Assembly: GCF_001891125.1 (NCBI RefSeq) | Contig: NZ_CP015247.1 | Coordinates: 1,777,501-1,841,500, forward strand | From: Leuconostoc suionicum | GTDB lineage: Bacteria > Bacillota > Bacilli > Lactobacillales > Lactobacillaceae | Length of the DNA stretch: 64,000 nt | Reading direction: 5' to 3' | In this document: piece by piece, positions 18,485-27,432 of the stretch | Layout: each line of letters starts with the position of its first letter | Position numbering within the stretch: the first letter of the stretch is position 1 | Notes under the pieces: model-generated | What the model was told of the DNA's origin: nothing | The model's input: only the letters and a program-made list of their open reading frames with translations | Database searches by the model: none | Made by a program: the position numbers and the translations under genes

Positions 18485-19693
18485 TTATCTTATTACAGCA
18501 TGACCATGTTGAAAAATTTGCTTCTGTTCTTGCTGCAAAACTTTCATATTATTAATCGGGTTTTCCCGAATCACAATAAAGTCTGCATATTGACCAACCT
18601 CAATAGCACCGTAGTTATCATTAATTCCCATCATTTTAGCTGCGTTAACAGTTGCTGATTTTAGAACTTGCTGAGGCGTCATATGACCAAATTCAACCAT
18701 CATATCCATTTCGACAGCACTTTCATTTCCAAAACCATTGAACGGTGTACCAGAATCTGTTCCCATTACAATATTCACTCCCGCCGCTGCTGCTTTCTCG
18801 ATACTTTTTTGATGTGCCTCCCAGTGTGTAATGGCTCGCTCAATCATCCATGATGGCACTTCATCCGGTCGATCAATAATCCTCTTCATAGCTATCATTG
18901 TTGGTATGACCGATGTTCCTTTGTTTTTCATCAATTCTATCGATTCGTCATCAATATGAAAAGCATGTTCTACAGAATCAACTCCAGCTCGGACAGCAAT
19001 TTTTATTCCTTCGGCACCTTGAGCATGTGCCGCAACTTTAATTCCTTTTTTATGCGCTTCAATCACACCTGCTCGAACTTCATCTTCATTTAATTGAACC
19101 TGATCTGGGGTCTCAAAATCTCCAGCACTTACACCGCCAGTCACCATAAACTTGATTACTTGGGCGCCGCCTTTCATTGCCTGACGTACTGCCTTACGAA
19201 CCTCATCAACACCATCAACTTCAATACCACCACCATTGCTACCATGTCCACCTGTCATTGAAAAGGCTGCACCACTAGCAACCATCATTGGTCCTTGAAT
19301 CCCACCTTCACGCTGCATACGTGCAATTTCAATATCAGTCATACGTGCTGTGCCAACATTTCGTACAACCATCACACCATGATGAAGCATTTTTTTCATA
19401 TTATGTTCGGCCACAATAGCTGCTCGAACATGCTCTTCATCGCTATCAACACCAAATTTTTCCTTTCCAAATTCATGGTTCACATCAGAGTCAATATGAA
19501 TGTGCGCATTAATTAATCCTGGCATAATGTATTTTCCCGCCATATTAATAGCATTTTCGATATCAGGGCCTTCACCTTTTCCAACATCAATATAGCGTCC
19601 CGATTGTTCATCAACAATAACGTACCTGTTTGGATCAAATTCACCTGTTTGTGCATTAAAGCCATTGAAATTGTAATATTTTGTTTTTGTCAT
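18485..19693 (-). CDS. Metal-dependent amidohydrolase (prolidase/imidazolonepropionase-like)
   Basis: A 402-residue amidohydrolase-superfamily enzyme. Metal ligands are visible: HIH (INAHIHID, near residue 64), a catalytic Lys/His region VIKFMVTGG, H in KVAAHAQG, H in SVEHAFHID, and D in GTDSGTPFNG. The group includes Xaa-Pro dipeptidases and imidazolonepropionase-like enzymes. It lies 26 bp downstream of the OppA-like gene and shares its attenuated leader, so an exo- or dipeptide substrate delivered by peptide uptake is plausible. The exact substrate is unknown. Confidence 0.82.
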   Translation of the reverse strand: MTKTKYYNFNGFNAQTGEFDPNRYVIVDEQSGRYIDVGKGEGPDIENAINMAGKYIMPGLINAHIHIDSDVNHEFGKEKFGVDSDEEHVRAAIVAEHNMKKMLHHGVMVVRNVGTARMTDIEIARMQREGGIQGPMMVASGAAFSMTGGHGSNGGGIEVDGVDEVRKAVRQAMKGGAQVIKFMVTGGVSAGDFETPDQVQLNEDEVRAGVIEAHKKGIKVAAHAQGAEGIKIAVRAGVDSVEHAFHIDDESIELMKNKGTSVIPTMIAMKRIIDRPDEVPSWMIERAITHWEAHQKSIEKAAAAGVNIVMGTDSGTPFNGFGNESAVEMDMMVEFGHMTPQQVLKSATVNAAKMMGINDNYGAIEVGQYADFIVIRENPINNMKVLQQEQKQIFQHGHAVIR

Positions 19694-19719
19694 TTGATAA
19701 TTTCTCCGTACTCATTAAG

Positions 19720-21336
19720 TTATTTCCAGTACATATCTTGATATGCTGGTGAATGAAAGCTATTTCCTTTAAATCCACCAATTTTATCAGTAACAACATT
19801 TGCTGTTACTGGTTGATAAATCGGTACCATATAAGCTTTTATTTTAGTAAAATACTGGTTAGCTTTCTGTAACGTTGCATAACGTGCTTTAGCATCGTTT
19901 GTTTCTTCCGCCGCCTGTGCTAAATAACCATCGTATGTCGCATCACTAACTTTTGAAAAATTCAACCCATAACCGGTCTTGCCAATCGCCAATGGGTAAG
20001 CCGCATCTGGTACAGTAACGCTTAATCCCATATTCACCATGTCAAAATCTTGTTTTAATACTTCTGAAACAGCTTGTGAATGTGGCACGTATTTCGTATT
20101 AATAGTGATGCCCTTGAATGCGTGCTCCACAGTATATTGAATATAAGCACCAACTTTTCTACTTGTAGAATCGTCGTCAAATGTCATTGTAAATGTTGCA
20201 CTAGTTTTTCCCGTATCCTTTAGATAGGCTGCCCATTCAGTTTGTGCTTTTTTCTTATCAACTGTAAACTGTGTGCCAGCATCTTTGGTAAAATCCGCAC
20301 CAGTTTTCGGATTTGTCATAATGCCTTTTGGCACCGCATTTGACTGTGGCATTGAGCCATCATTCATTATGTTAGAAGTAATCTCATTACGGTTTATTAC
20401 ATATCCAAATGCTTGCCTTAGGTGTATATTGTTAGTCTTTTCGCTTGTTTCATTAAAATATATGCCCCTAACCACTGCTTGTGGGGTTGCGTGATAGTAC
20501 TTTGTGTTTTTGTAGGTTTTAATATAGTCATCAGAAAGCTGAGCAATGTCTAAGTGTTTATTCTTAAATTCGTTCGCTGCCGTCATTGGTGTCTTAATAA
20601 CTCGCACTTTAACCTTTTGAATTTGTACCTTCTTCGCTGCCCAATAATTAGAATTTTTAGTGAAAGTAAAGCCAGAGTTAGTTCCAGTCCAACCAATCAT
20701 CTGATAGGCTCCATTCGTCACCATATACTTTGACGACGTACCGTATTTAGTACCCCACTTTTCATAGTCTTTAGTATTAACTGGAATAATAGAGGTTGCT
20801 AATTTGTCAAAAGAAGGTGTTGCTTGTGTTAATGTGATTTGCAACGTATGACTATTAATTGCCTTAACACCAATTTTATCCGGTGACATTTTACCTGAGT
20901 GAACATCTTCATAATTTTTCATGATTGATATGGCATCAGCTGAGTTTTGTGATTTTGTTTTTGGATCTGCTATTGCACGGATTGCTGTCACAAAGTCTTG
21001 GGCAGTAACTTTATCTCCATTTGACCATTTAGCATTGTTCCGAATCTTAAATGTATAAACCGTACCATTTTGAGTTGGCTTCACAACTTTATCTGACATT
21101 CCGGCAACAACTTTATCACCTTTATAACGATAAAGCCCTTCATAAACTTGATCTTGGGCCTGACCTGAATAAATATCAGTTGTCATAATTGGGTTCATAG
21201 TCATGACATCATCTTTCATCATAGTTTGCAAAGTTTTAACCTTGTTCTCTGATCCGTTAATGTGTTTCACAAACCAAGTGCCTGCTATAGCACAGATGAC
21301 GAATGCACCTGCCGCCCAACGTATTTTTTTGTTCAT
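19720..21336 (-). CDS. Oligopeptide ABC transporter substrate-binding protein (OppA-like)
   Basis: A 538-residue family 5 extracellular solute-binding protein with an N-terminal membrane helix (about residues 8-25). Visible family motifs include DVMTMNPIMTTD, GLYRY, YTFKIRNNAKWSNGDKVTAQDFV and FDKLATSIIPV. Its N-terminus has a Cys (FVICAIAG) but not a clean lipobox, so it may be anchored by an uncleaved helix or atypical lipidation. No permease or ATPase genes are adjacent, so it must work with an Opp system elsewhere. Controlled by the Leu-rich leader attenuator upstream. Confidence 0.88.
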   Translation of the reverse strand: MNKKIRWAAGAFVICAIAGTWFVKHINGSENKVKTLQTMMKDDVMTMNPIMTTDIYSGQAQDQVYEGLYRYKGDKVVAGMSDKVVKPTQNGTVYTFKIRNNAKWSNGDKVTAQDFVTAIRAIADPKTKSQNSADAISIMKNYEDVHSGKMSPDKIGVKAINSHTLQITLTQATPSFDKLATSIIPVNTKDYEKWGTKYGTSSKYMVTNGAYQMIGWTGTNSGFTFTKNSNYWAAKKVQIQKVKVRVIKTPMTAANEFKNKHLDIAQLSDDYIKTYKNTKYYHATPQAVVRGIYFNETSEKTNNIHLRQAFGYVINRNEITSNIMNDGSMPQSNAVPKGIMTNPKTGADFTKDAGTQFTVDKKKAQTEWAAYLKDTGKTSATFTMTFDDDSTSRKVGAYIQYTVEHAFKGITINTKYVPHSQAVSEVLKQDFDMVNMGLSVTVPDAAYPLAIGKTGYGLNFSKVSDATYDGYLAQAAEETNDAKARYATLQKANQYFTKIKAYMVPIYQPVTANVVTDKIGGFKGNSFHSPAYQDMYWK

Positions 21337-21380
21337 TTATCTCTTCCTCATATCCTTGACTTAAAACTTGTTTAACAAAT

Positions 21381-21413
21381 AAAATAAAAACCAATCCTAT
21401 ATTGGATTGGTTT
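21381..21413 (-). terminator. Attenuator terminator upstream of oppA-like gene
   Basis: Minus strand AACCAATCC-AATATA-GGATTGGTT followed by TTTATTTTATTT, 45 nt before the start codon. Its 5' arm AATCCA can alternatively pair with TGGATT at 21448-21443. Confidence 0.85.
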
Positions 21414-21486
21414 CGTGATTGTATCATTATTCACGGAGAGCAAATCCAGTCGCATATATTTTAGCGACTGAAAATGCTCAACCGCC

Positions 21487-21561
21487 TTACTCGAGAATGA
21501 GGGCGTTGAGAAGTAGTTGTGATTGTACAGCCTGTGTTTGCATGTTTATTTTAATCATCAT
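21487..21561 (-). CDS. Leu-rich leader peptide (attenuator peptide)
   Basis: A 24-residue ORF with SD GGGAG a few nt upstream and a tandem ATG start. Its C-terminal part reads QLLLNALILE: five Leu and one Ile in eight codons. Those codons (21510-21502) form the 5' arm of a stem with 21486-21477. Downstream come two alternative 7-bp hairpins (GCGGTTG with CAGTCGC, or CAGTCGC with GCGACTG) and then the terminator. It fits a stalling peptide that senses leucyl-tRNA, controlling the oligopeptide-binding protein and amidohydrolase. Confidence 0.78.
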   Translation of the reverse strand: MMIKINMQTQAVQSQLLLNALILE

Positions 21562-21591
21562 GTTGTTCTCCCGACATATTTGATGAAATTA

Positions 21592-21620
21592 ATATTACAT
21601 TATTTTCTTTATATTTTCAA
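21592..21620 (-). promoter_or_regulatory. Promoter of the oppA-like leader
   Basis: Minus strand -35 TTGAAA (21615-21620), 17-bp spacer, -10 TAATAT (21592-21597), leading into the Leu-rich leader peptide. Confidence 0.78.
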
Positions 21621-21651
21621 TACTTTTTCCAAAATCTAATAAATGTGGTTT

Positions 21652-23040
21652 TCAGCTTATATTTTTAGGATATTCAATATGTTGCCAATCCTGATCAAAT
21701 AATATTTCTTGTAATTCATCATCTGTCACATCTTGCCCATCAAGAGACTTTTTATATACTCTTCTTTGATCTTGTAGTGCTCCGTTTTGATACATTTCTG
21801 CTCGTGAAATCGCATATTTTATTAAAGAATTGTCTTCAATTTCATTGCACAATTGCGCTGATAAAGTTATCGAAGGATTAATAACACGTTGGTTTAGTTC
21901 GTTTAGTGTTCGTTGCATATTTACAGAGAGGCCAATCGATTTGACAAAATTTTGAAGGTTATTCATCATATTGATTGCTTCATTTTGGTACCCAGTCATC
22001 GACTGAGCCGGTTCTAAAGCAACTTTTTCATTCATTTTTTCAGCTTTCAATTGATCACTTTCTTGCCAGTCATCTTCATTCATCACAAAATACATTACTA
22101 ATAATCGAATAAAGCGAACAGTAGAACTACGAATACCTATTGATGAAGTTGGATCTAAATCCAACATACGTAATTCCATATAATCAACGCCGTTTTGTGC
22201 CATACCTTTTAGACCTTTTAATGACTTTAATCGAATGGGCCCATGGAATTCTGACTCAGACTGAATCTCTTCTGAATCAATAGCTACTAAAATAGCCTTC
22301 TCATAGTCATGAATACTCGAATAATTTCCTCGAAAATCACTAAACAAGCCATATTCTCGTGATCCTCTTAGTGAACGCACAGGATAATCTGGAACACTGC
22401 CGACATAAAAATTTTGTTCAGAGATAGGCGTAGCACCAAACAAGTAAGTCAACAACCAACTATATTTAATGAAACCATGTGTTACCTTTTCAAATAAAGC
22501 ATTACGTATCGCTGATTTATCCGTATAATCATTTCTAACATAAGCATAGAGTGAATTAATCAGCGCACTGTCAAAGCTTAAATTAACATGTACACCTGTC
22601 GGTAGTGCTCGTCGAATATCATGCTTAGATAACCATTCATGATAGTATTTTTCTTTTTCTGGACTAACATGTGATATTTCTAATGTATTTAAATTCTCAG
22701 GTAATATTGGTGGTAATGAAAGGGGCCAAAGTACTTCATCTTCTTTTAATGCCGACCGTAATGAATAATTTAGTGCGGTTAAATCGCGAATGGCTTCAGC
22801 CGCATTTGCAGCAGTGGGCGTTATAATTTCACTTTGCATATTAAAAAAATCATTTTTGATTCGTCTATTTTTCTCTTGCTCACCAAGTTCTTCTGGAAAT
22901 CCGTGATTAGATAGCTTGCCGTTTTTAAACACTCTATGCATTTCGACTTCTATACCCATTTTGACGTCCATTAAGGCTGTTTCCAAATCTTTCGATAGTA
23001 TCAATTGACCAATTTTGTCTAATTCCATGTTATTTACCAT
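21652..23040 (-). CDS. Stand-alone glutamate-cysteine ligase family enzyme
   Basis: A roughly 462-residue protein with the GshA/GshF N-terminal domain pattern: GIEVEMHRV near residue 30, DFFNMQSEIITP, WPLSLPPILP, LPTGVHVNLSF, KYSWLLTYLFGATP, VRSLRGSREYG, EFHGPIRLKS and YMELRMLDLDP. These form the Glu- and ATP-binding sites of gamma-glutamylcysteine synthetases. The ATP-grasp glutathione synthetase half of bifunctional GshF (about 750 residues) is absent. It sits behind an attenuator whose peptide holds Tyr, Leu, Phe and Ile but no Cys codons, so gamma-glutamylation of other amino acids is possible. The start is uncertain: ATG at 23040 or 23028, neither with a strong SD. Confidence 0.82.
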   Translation of the reverse strand: MVNNMELDKIGQLILSKDLETALMDVKMGIEVEMHRVFKNGKLSNHGFPEELGEQEKNRRIKNDFFNMQSEIITPTAANAAEAIRDLTALNYSLRSALKEDEVLWPLSLPPILPENLNTLEISHVSPEKEKYYHEWLSKHDIRRALPTGVHVNLSFDSALINSLYAYVRNDYTDKSAIRNALFEKVTHGFIKYSWLLTYLFGATPISEQNFYVGSVPDYPVRSLRGSREYGLFSDFRGNYSSIHDYEKAILVAIDSEEIQSESEFHGPIRLKSLKGLKGMAQNGVDYMELRMLDLDPTSSIGIRSSTVRFIRLLVMYFVMNEDDWQESDQLKAEKMNEKVALEPAQSMTGYQNEAINMMNNLQNFVKSIGLSVNMQRTLNELNQRVINPSITLSAQLCNEIEDNSLIKYAISRAEMYQNGALQDQRRVYKKSLDGQDVTDDELQEILFDQDWQHIEYPKNIS

Positions 23041-23130
23041 CAATTCACAATGTTATTTTTAAGATAACAAATAATATCATTATTTTATCATCGCAATAAA
23101 TTGTGTTTCTCCTTTTTTTAATTGCCATTT

Positions 23131-23162
23131 GAACAAAAAAACCTATCCGAAACCGGATAGGT
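23131..23162 (-). terminator. Attenuator terminator upstream of the GCL-family gene
   Basis: Minus strand ACCTATCCGGTTTCGGATAGGT (two 9-bp arms) followed by TTTTTTG. It lies between the leader peptide and the ligase start. Confidence 0.88.
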
Positions 23163-23233
23163 CATGTGAATACGTTCTGTTCAAGACAGCTACCTCCAGT
23201 CGCACTATTAGCAACTGAAAAGACTCAGTCACC

Positions 23234-23302
23234 TTATTTAAAAATAAAGGTACTGAGTAGATATACATACGATGTCTTTATATTCATTGTTTTCTTAATC
23301 AT
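23234..23302 (-). CDS. Tyr/Leu/Phe/Ile leader peptide (attenuator peptide)
   Basis: A 22-residue ORF ending SYVYLLSTFIFK, preceded by a GAGAG-type SD. Its codons at 23257-23249 form a stem with 23233-23224. GTGACTG (23232-23226) can instead pair with CAGTTGC (23217-23211), which can instead pair with GCGACTG (23203-23197). The RNA downstream of the codons closely parallels the leader at 21381-21597, but the amino acid run differs. Likely a stalling peptide reading Tyr, Leu, Phe or Ile-tRNA charging. Confidence 0.75.
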   Translation of the reverse strand: MIKKTMNIKTSYVYLLSTFIFK

Positions 23303-23332
23303 AATGTACTCTCAACTTATTTAATGAACCTA

Positions 23333-23361
23333 ATATTACACTACTGGATGAATGTTTGCAA
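23333..23361 (-). promoter_or_regulatory. Promoter of the GCL-family leader
   Basis: Minus strand -35 TTGCAA (23356-23361), 17-bp spacer, -10 TAATAT (23333-23338), beginning 6 bp after the stop of the upstream permease. The context TGTAATATTA is shared with the promoter at 21592-21620. Confidence 0.75.
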
Positions 23362-23366
23362 ATATT

Positions 23367-24698
23367 TTATTTGTTATTTATACGGCGAGAAAGAACTAGA
23401 TAAACCGGATATCCTAAAGCAACAATTGCAATTGAAATGAGCACACCAGAAAGATCATGCATAATTTCCGAAATTTCGACATACACTGATCCCAAAATTG
23501 CTAGAATTGGTAGCCAAGGATACAATGGCATTGAAAAGTTACGTTGCTCACCCAAAGGATCTCTTCTACGTAACTTAAAAACGCCAACAAATACTAATAT
23601 ATAAAACAAAAATGTTGTAAAAATCGCAATATCACTTAACCTATCAGGATTAGTAAAAACTATCATTAAAATCCCTAGCAAAATCATAAACCAAATCGAT
23701 TTATTAGGTGTACGTGATCGCATATTAATTTTTGAAAACTGCTTAGCAAATGGAAATAAACCGTCATTAGCCATTGCAAAAAGAACACGAGGAAAAGAGA
23801 CTATTTTACCATTGAGGGTTCCAAGTAATGAAATTAATACCGCTACACTTAATAACCTCCCACCAATAACCCCGAAGGCATTAGTAGCCATATATAGTGT
23901 TGTGTTTTGACCTAACTTAACAATGTTATTAGCTGGTAAGCTTTGGTAGACACCAAAACTTACCCCAACGTACGCTACAATGACAATTAAAATCCCAAAA
24001 ATTATCGCTCTAGGCAAGACTTTTTGCGGATTTTTAATTTCTCCACTAATATTGGCTAATGTAACCCAACCATCATATGCAAACAACGTTGCTAAGACAG
24101 CCACACCAAATCCTCCTTGACCGCTTTGTGAAATATGAGCAACGGTTTGTCCAAGTGCATTATGCTGTCCAAAAAAAATTCCAAAAATAATTAGTGCAAC
24201 TATAGGCAACATTTTCACTGTGGTTGTTATGATTTGGAAACCTGCACTGAAACGATTAGGAATCGAATTAATAATACCAACAAATGATAGCGCAAGAATT
24301 GCCGAAGGAATTTCTAAGCTTTTAGATAAACCAAACAAATCAACAAACAGTATTCCAAAATAAGCAGCAATAGATCCCATCATTGCCGGGCCGTAAAATA
24401 TCACTTGCATCCACCCAGCCAAGAACCCCCAAATCTTACCATAAATTTTCTCGATATAAATATAAATGCCACCAGTTTTGTCCATTTGGGAGCCAATTTC
24501 AGCTACACTGATTCCTGACGCTAGCGTTAAAAGACCTCCAGCAATCCAAGCTAACATCGCTGCGTTTGTGCTACCTGCTGATTCTAAAACACTGCCTTGC
24601 TTAAAAAATATACCAGAACCAATGATTGTTCCAACAACTAAAGCTAATGATGCTGTTAATCCAAAACCACGATTTAATTTCTGTTCATTATTTCCCAT
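23367..24698 (-). CDS. APC-family amino acid permease (LAT/SteT-like)
   Basis: A 443-residue, 12-TM permease. Helix 1 reads LALVVGTIIGSGIFFKQGSVL, the GSGIF substrate motif, and GGIYIYIEKIYG matches the L-type/SteT exchanger branch. Substrates of that branch are neutral amino acids (Ser/Thr, aromatic or large neutral). The second of two adjacent ATG codons (24698) has the better SD spacing (GGAG, 5 nt). It precedes the GCL-family leader with no terminator seen between, so read-through into that leader is possible. Confidence 0.85.
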   Translation of the reverse strand: MGNNEQKLNRGFGLTASLALVVGTIIGSGIFFKQGSVLESAGSTNAAMLAWIAGGLLTLASGISVAEIGSQMDKTGGIYIYIEKIYGKIWGFLAGWMQVIFYGPAMMGSIAAYFGILFVDLFGLSKSLEIPSAILALSFVGIINSIPNRFSAGFQIITTTVKMLPIVALIIFGIFFGQHNALGQTVAHISQSGQGGFGVAVLATLFAYDGWVTLANISGEIKNPQKVLPRAIIFGILIVIVAYVGVSFGVYQSLPANNIVKLGQNTTLYMATNAFGVIGGRLLSVAVLISLLGTLNGKIVSFPRVLFAMANDGLFPFAKQFSKINMRSRTPNKSIWFMILLGILMIVFTNPDRLSDIAIFTTFLFYILVFVGVFKLRRRDPLGEQRNFSMPLYPWLPILAILGSVYVEISEIMHDLSGVLISIAIVALGYPVYLVLSRRINNK

Positions 24699-24756
24699 CA
24701 TATCTCCAAGATAAATAAATAATATCTTTATTATTCATCAATACCCATCACATAAA

Positions 24757-24787
24757 ATAAAAAAGTTCGGAAAGAAAGTCCGAGCTT
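24757..24787 (-). terminator. trpS terminator
   Basis: Minus strand AAGCTCGGA/TCCGAACTT stem followed by TTTTTATTTT, immediately after the trpS stop codon. Confidence 0.8.
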
Positions 24788-25819
<1,032 letters not shown>

Positions 25820-25903
25820 CTATTAATTAGTTAACTCATTCTATTATACGTTAAATCTAGGAGCAGCGTTGAAGAAATTATCACAAAATAAAGTACGCTA
25901 TTA

Positions 25904-25932
25904 TTGACATTTTCCTATAAAACTTATACACT
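25904..25932 (+). promoter_or_regulatory. hflX promoter
   Basis: -35 TTGACA (25904-25909), 17-bp spacer, -10 TACACT (25927-25932). It gives a 5' leader of about 160 nt before hflX. Confidence 0.75.
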
Positions 25933-25938
25933 ATCACT

Positions 25939-26100
25939 ATTAAGAAGAAAGAGGTACGAGAACTTGTTGAACAATTTTTAAGATGTGGTGAATAAAAGCA
26001 ATAGATTGTTTTTATGCGCTTTTCTTGAGATTGGTCTGCCTTTTTCGTACTAAACACGTAAACTGCCACCAGTCTCGCAAGTTGATTGGAGGCATTTTTT
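25939..26100 (+). promoter_or_regulatory. Structured hflX leader with possible upstream ORF
   Basis: A 160-nt leader. A GTG-started ORF of 22 codons (25985-26053; contains RLFLCAFLEIGLPFSY) overlaps the 5' arm CTTGAGATTGGT (about 26024-26035). That arm can pair with ACCAGTCTCGCAAG (about 26068-26081) just before the hflX SD, and TGCCT near 26037 can pair with AGGCA overlapping the SD. This resembles translation-dependent attenuation, known for hflX in Listeria. The upstream ORF's own SD is weak, so this is tentative. Confidence 0.4.
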
Positions 26101-27402
26101 ATGCAAGAAAACCCTCGTAAAGTATTTTTAGTTGGCTTAACAACTAATCAAGGAAACCTAGACTACGAATTAGAAGAACTAGCAAATCTAGCAAAAGCAA
26201 ATAATCTTGAACCCGTTGAAACTTTTACTCAAAAGTTAGAACGACCAAATCCTAGTACTTACTTTGGTAAAGGCAAGGTTAAAGAGTTAGGTGAAGCTGT
26301 AAAAACTTATAACGTTGATATGATTGTTGTCAATGATGAATTGACACCTTCTCAAATTCGTAACCTGGAAAAAACAACTGATGCTACTGTTGTTGATCGT
26401 ACTGGCTTAATTCTCGAAATTTTCGCACAACGAGCTAAGACTAAAGTTGCAAAACTCCAAGTCCAGTTAGCGCGTTTGCAATACCAACTACCACGCTTAC
26501 GTACAAGCATGTCGATTTCATTAGATCAACAAACAGGTACAGGTGGCGCTGGTTTCACCTCACGTGGTTCTGGTGAAACAAAACTAGAACAATCCCGCCA
26601 ACGTATTACGTCCCAAATGGTTCATGTTCGTCAAGAACTGGCTGATTTAGACAAAAGTGAAAATACGCGTTCAATGCAACGACATGCTAACAACTTACCC
26701 AACGTAGCACTGGTTGGCTATACAAACGCTGGAAAGTCTACCTTGATGAATCGTTTGTTGATGCGTTTTGGTGTTGGTGCAGACAATGATGATAGTAAGC
26801 AAGTGTTTGAAAAAGATATGCTGTTTGCTACGCTAAATACCACAGTTAGACAACTAACTCTTCCTGATAAAAGACAGTTTTTATTAAGTGATACGGTTGG
26901 TTTCGTGTCAAAGCTACCTCATAACTTAGTTGCTGCTTTCCAATCAACGTTACAAGAAGCGGCAAATGCAGATCTAATACTGCACGTGGTGGATGTTTCA
27001 GACGAACATTATAAATCTATGATGGAAACAACTGAAAAAACATTAACTGAGATTGGTGTTACTGGTAAACCCGTTATTACGGTATATAATAAAGCTGATC
27101 GCACTGAGCTACACTATCCAGACATCTCTGGCGATAACGTAATTACTTTGTCAGCATTAGATACCAATTCTCAAGATGCATTGATTGATCTCATTGTTAA
27201 ACATATTTTTAACGATAGCGAAGTCGTAACTTTGCATATACCATTTGATAAAGGGAATATAGTTGCCCAATTAGCTGCAAAACATAAATTTATAGAAGAA
27301 CAATATGACGAAACTGGTAGTTGGCTAACGGTTGAGTTATCTGAAGTCGAGCGAAACTTATTTCAACAATATATTACGGAAGCAAAAAGCATGAATTCCT
27401 AG
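26101..27402 (+). CDS. hflX: GTPase HflX
   Basis: A 433-residue GTPase. N-terminal HflX domain (NPSTYFGKGKVKEL, ELTPSQIRNLE), a coiled linker with GTGGAGFTSRGSGETKLE, then the G domain: G1 GYTNAGKST (near residue 210), G3 DTVGF and G4 NKAD. HflX splits stalled or antibiotic-bound ribosomes. The ATG at 26101 has SD GGAGG eight nt upstream; an upstream TTG at 26086 overlaps this SD. The last seven codons lie in a perfect 40-bp palindrome that also acts as terminator. Confidence 0.95.
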   Translation: MQENPRKVFLVGLTTNQGNLDYELEELANLAKANNLEPVETFTQKLERPNPSTYFGKGKVKELGEAVKTYNVDMIVVNDELTPSQIRNLEKTTDATVVDRTGLILEIFAQRAKTKVAKLQVQLARLQYQLPRLRTSMSISLDQQTGTGGAGFTSRGSGETKLEQSRQRITSQMVHVRQELADLDKSENTRSMQRHANNLPNVALVGYTNAGKSTLMNRLLMRFGVGADNDDSKQVFEKDMLFATLNTTVRQLTLPDKRQFLLSDTVGFVSKLPHNLVAAFQSTLQEAANADLILHVVDVSDEHYKSMMETTEKTLTEIGVTGKPVITVYNKADRTELHYPDISGDNVITLSALDTNSQDALIDLIVKHIFNDSEVVTLHIPFDKGNIVAQLAAKHKFIEEQYDETGSWLTVELSEVERNLFQQYITEAKSMNS

Positions 27403-27420
27403 GAATTCATGCTTTTTGCT
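27381..27420. terminator. 40-bp perfect palindrome overlapping hflX stop (bidirectional terminator)
   Basis: Positions 27381-27400 and 27401-27420 are exact reverse complements (half-site AGCAAAAAGCATGAATTCCT). The hflX stop codon TAG sits at the centre. T-rich arms on both strands let it terminate hflX and the tRNA-Leu/tRNA-Thr unit coming from the other side. Confidence 0.8.
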
Positions 27421-27432
27421 TGAAAATAATTA

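Noticed and set aside
25881-26069. 62-codon minus-strand ORF between trpS and hflX
   Set aside because: Lies antisense to the hflX promoter and leader, has no SD and no coding signature.
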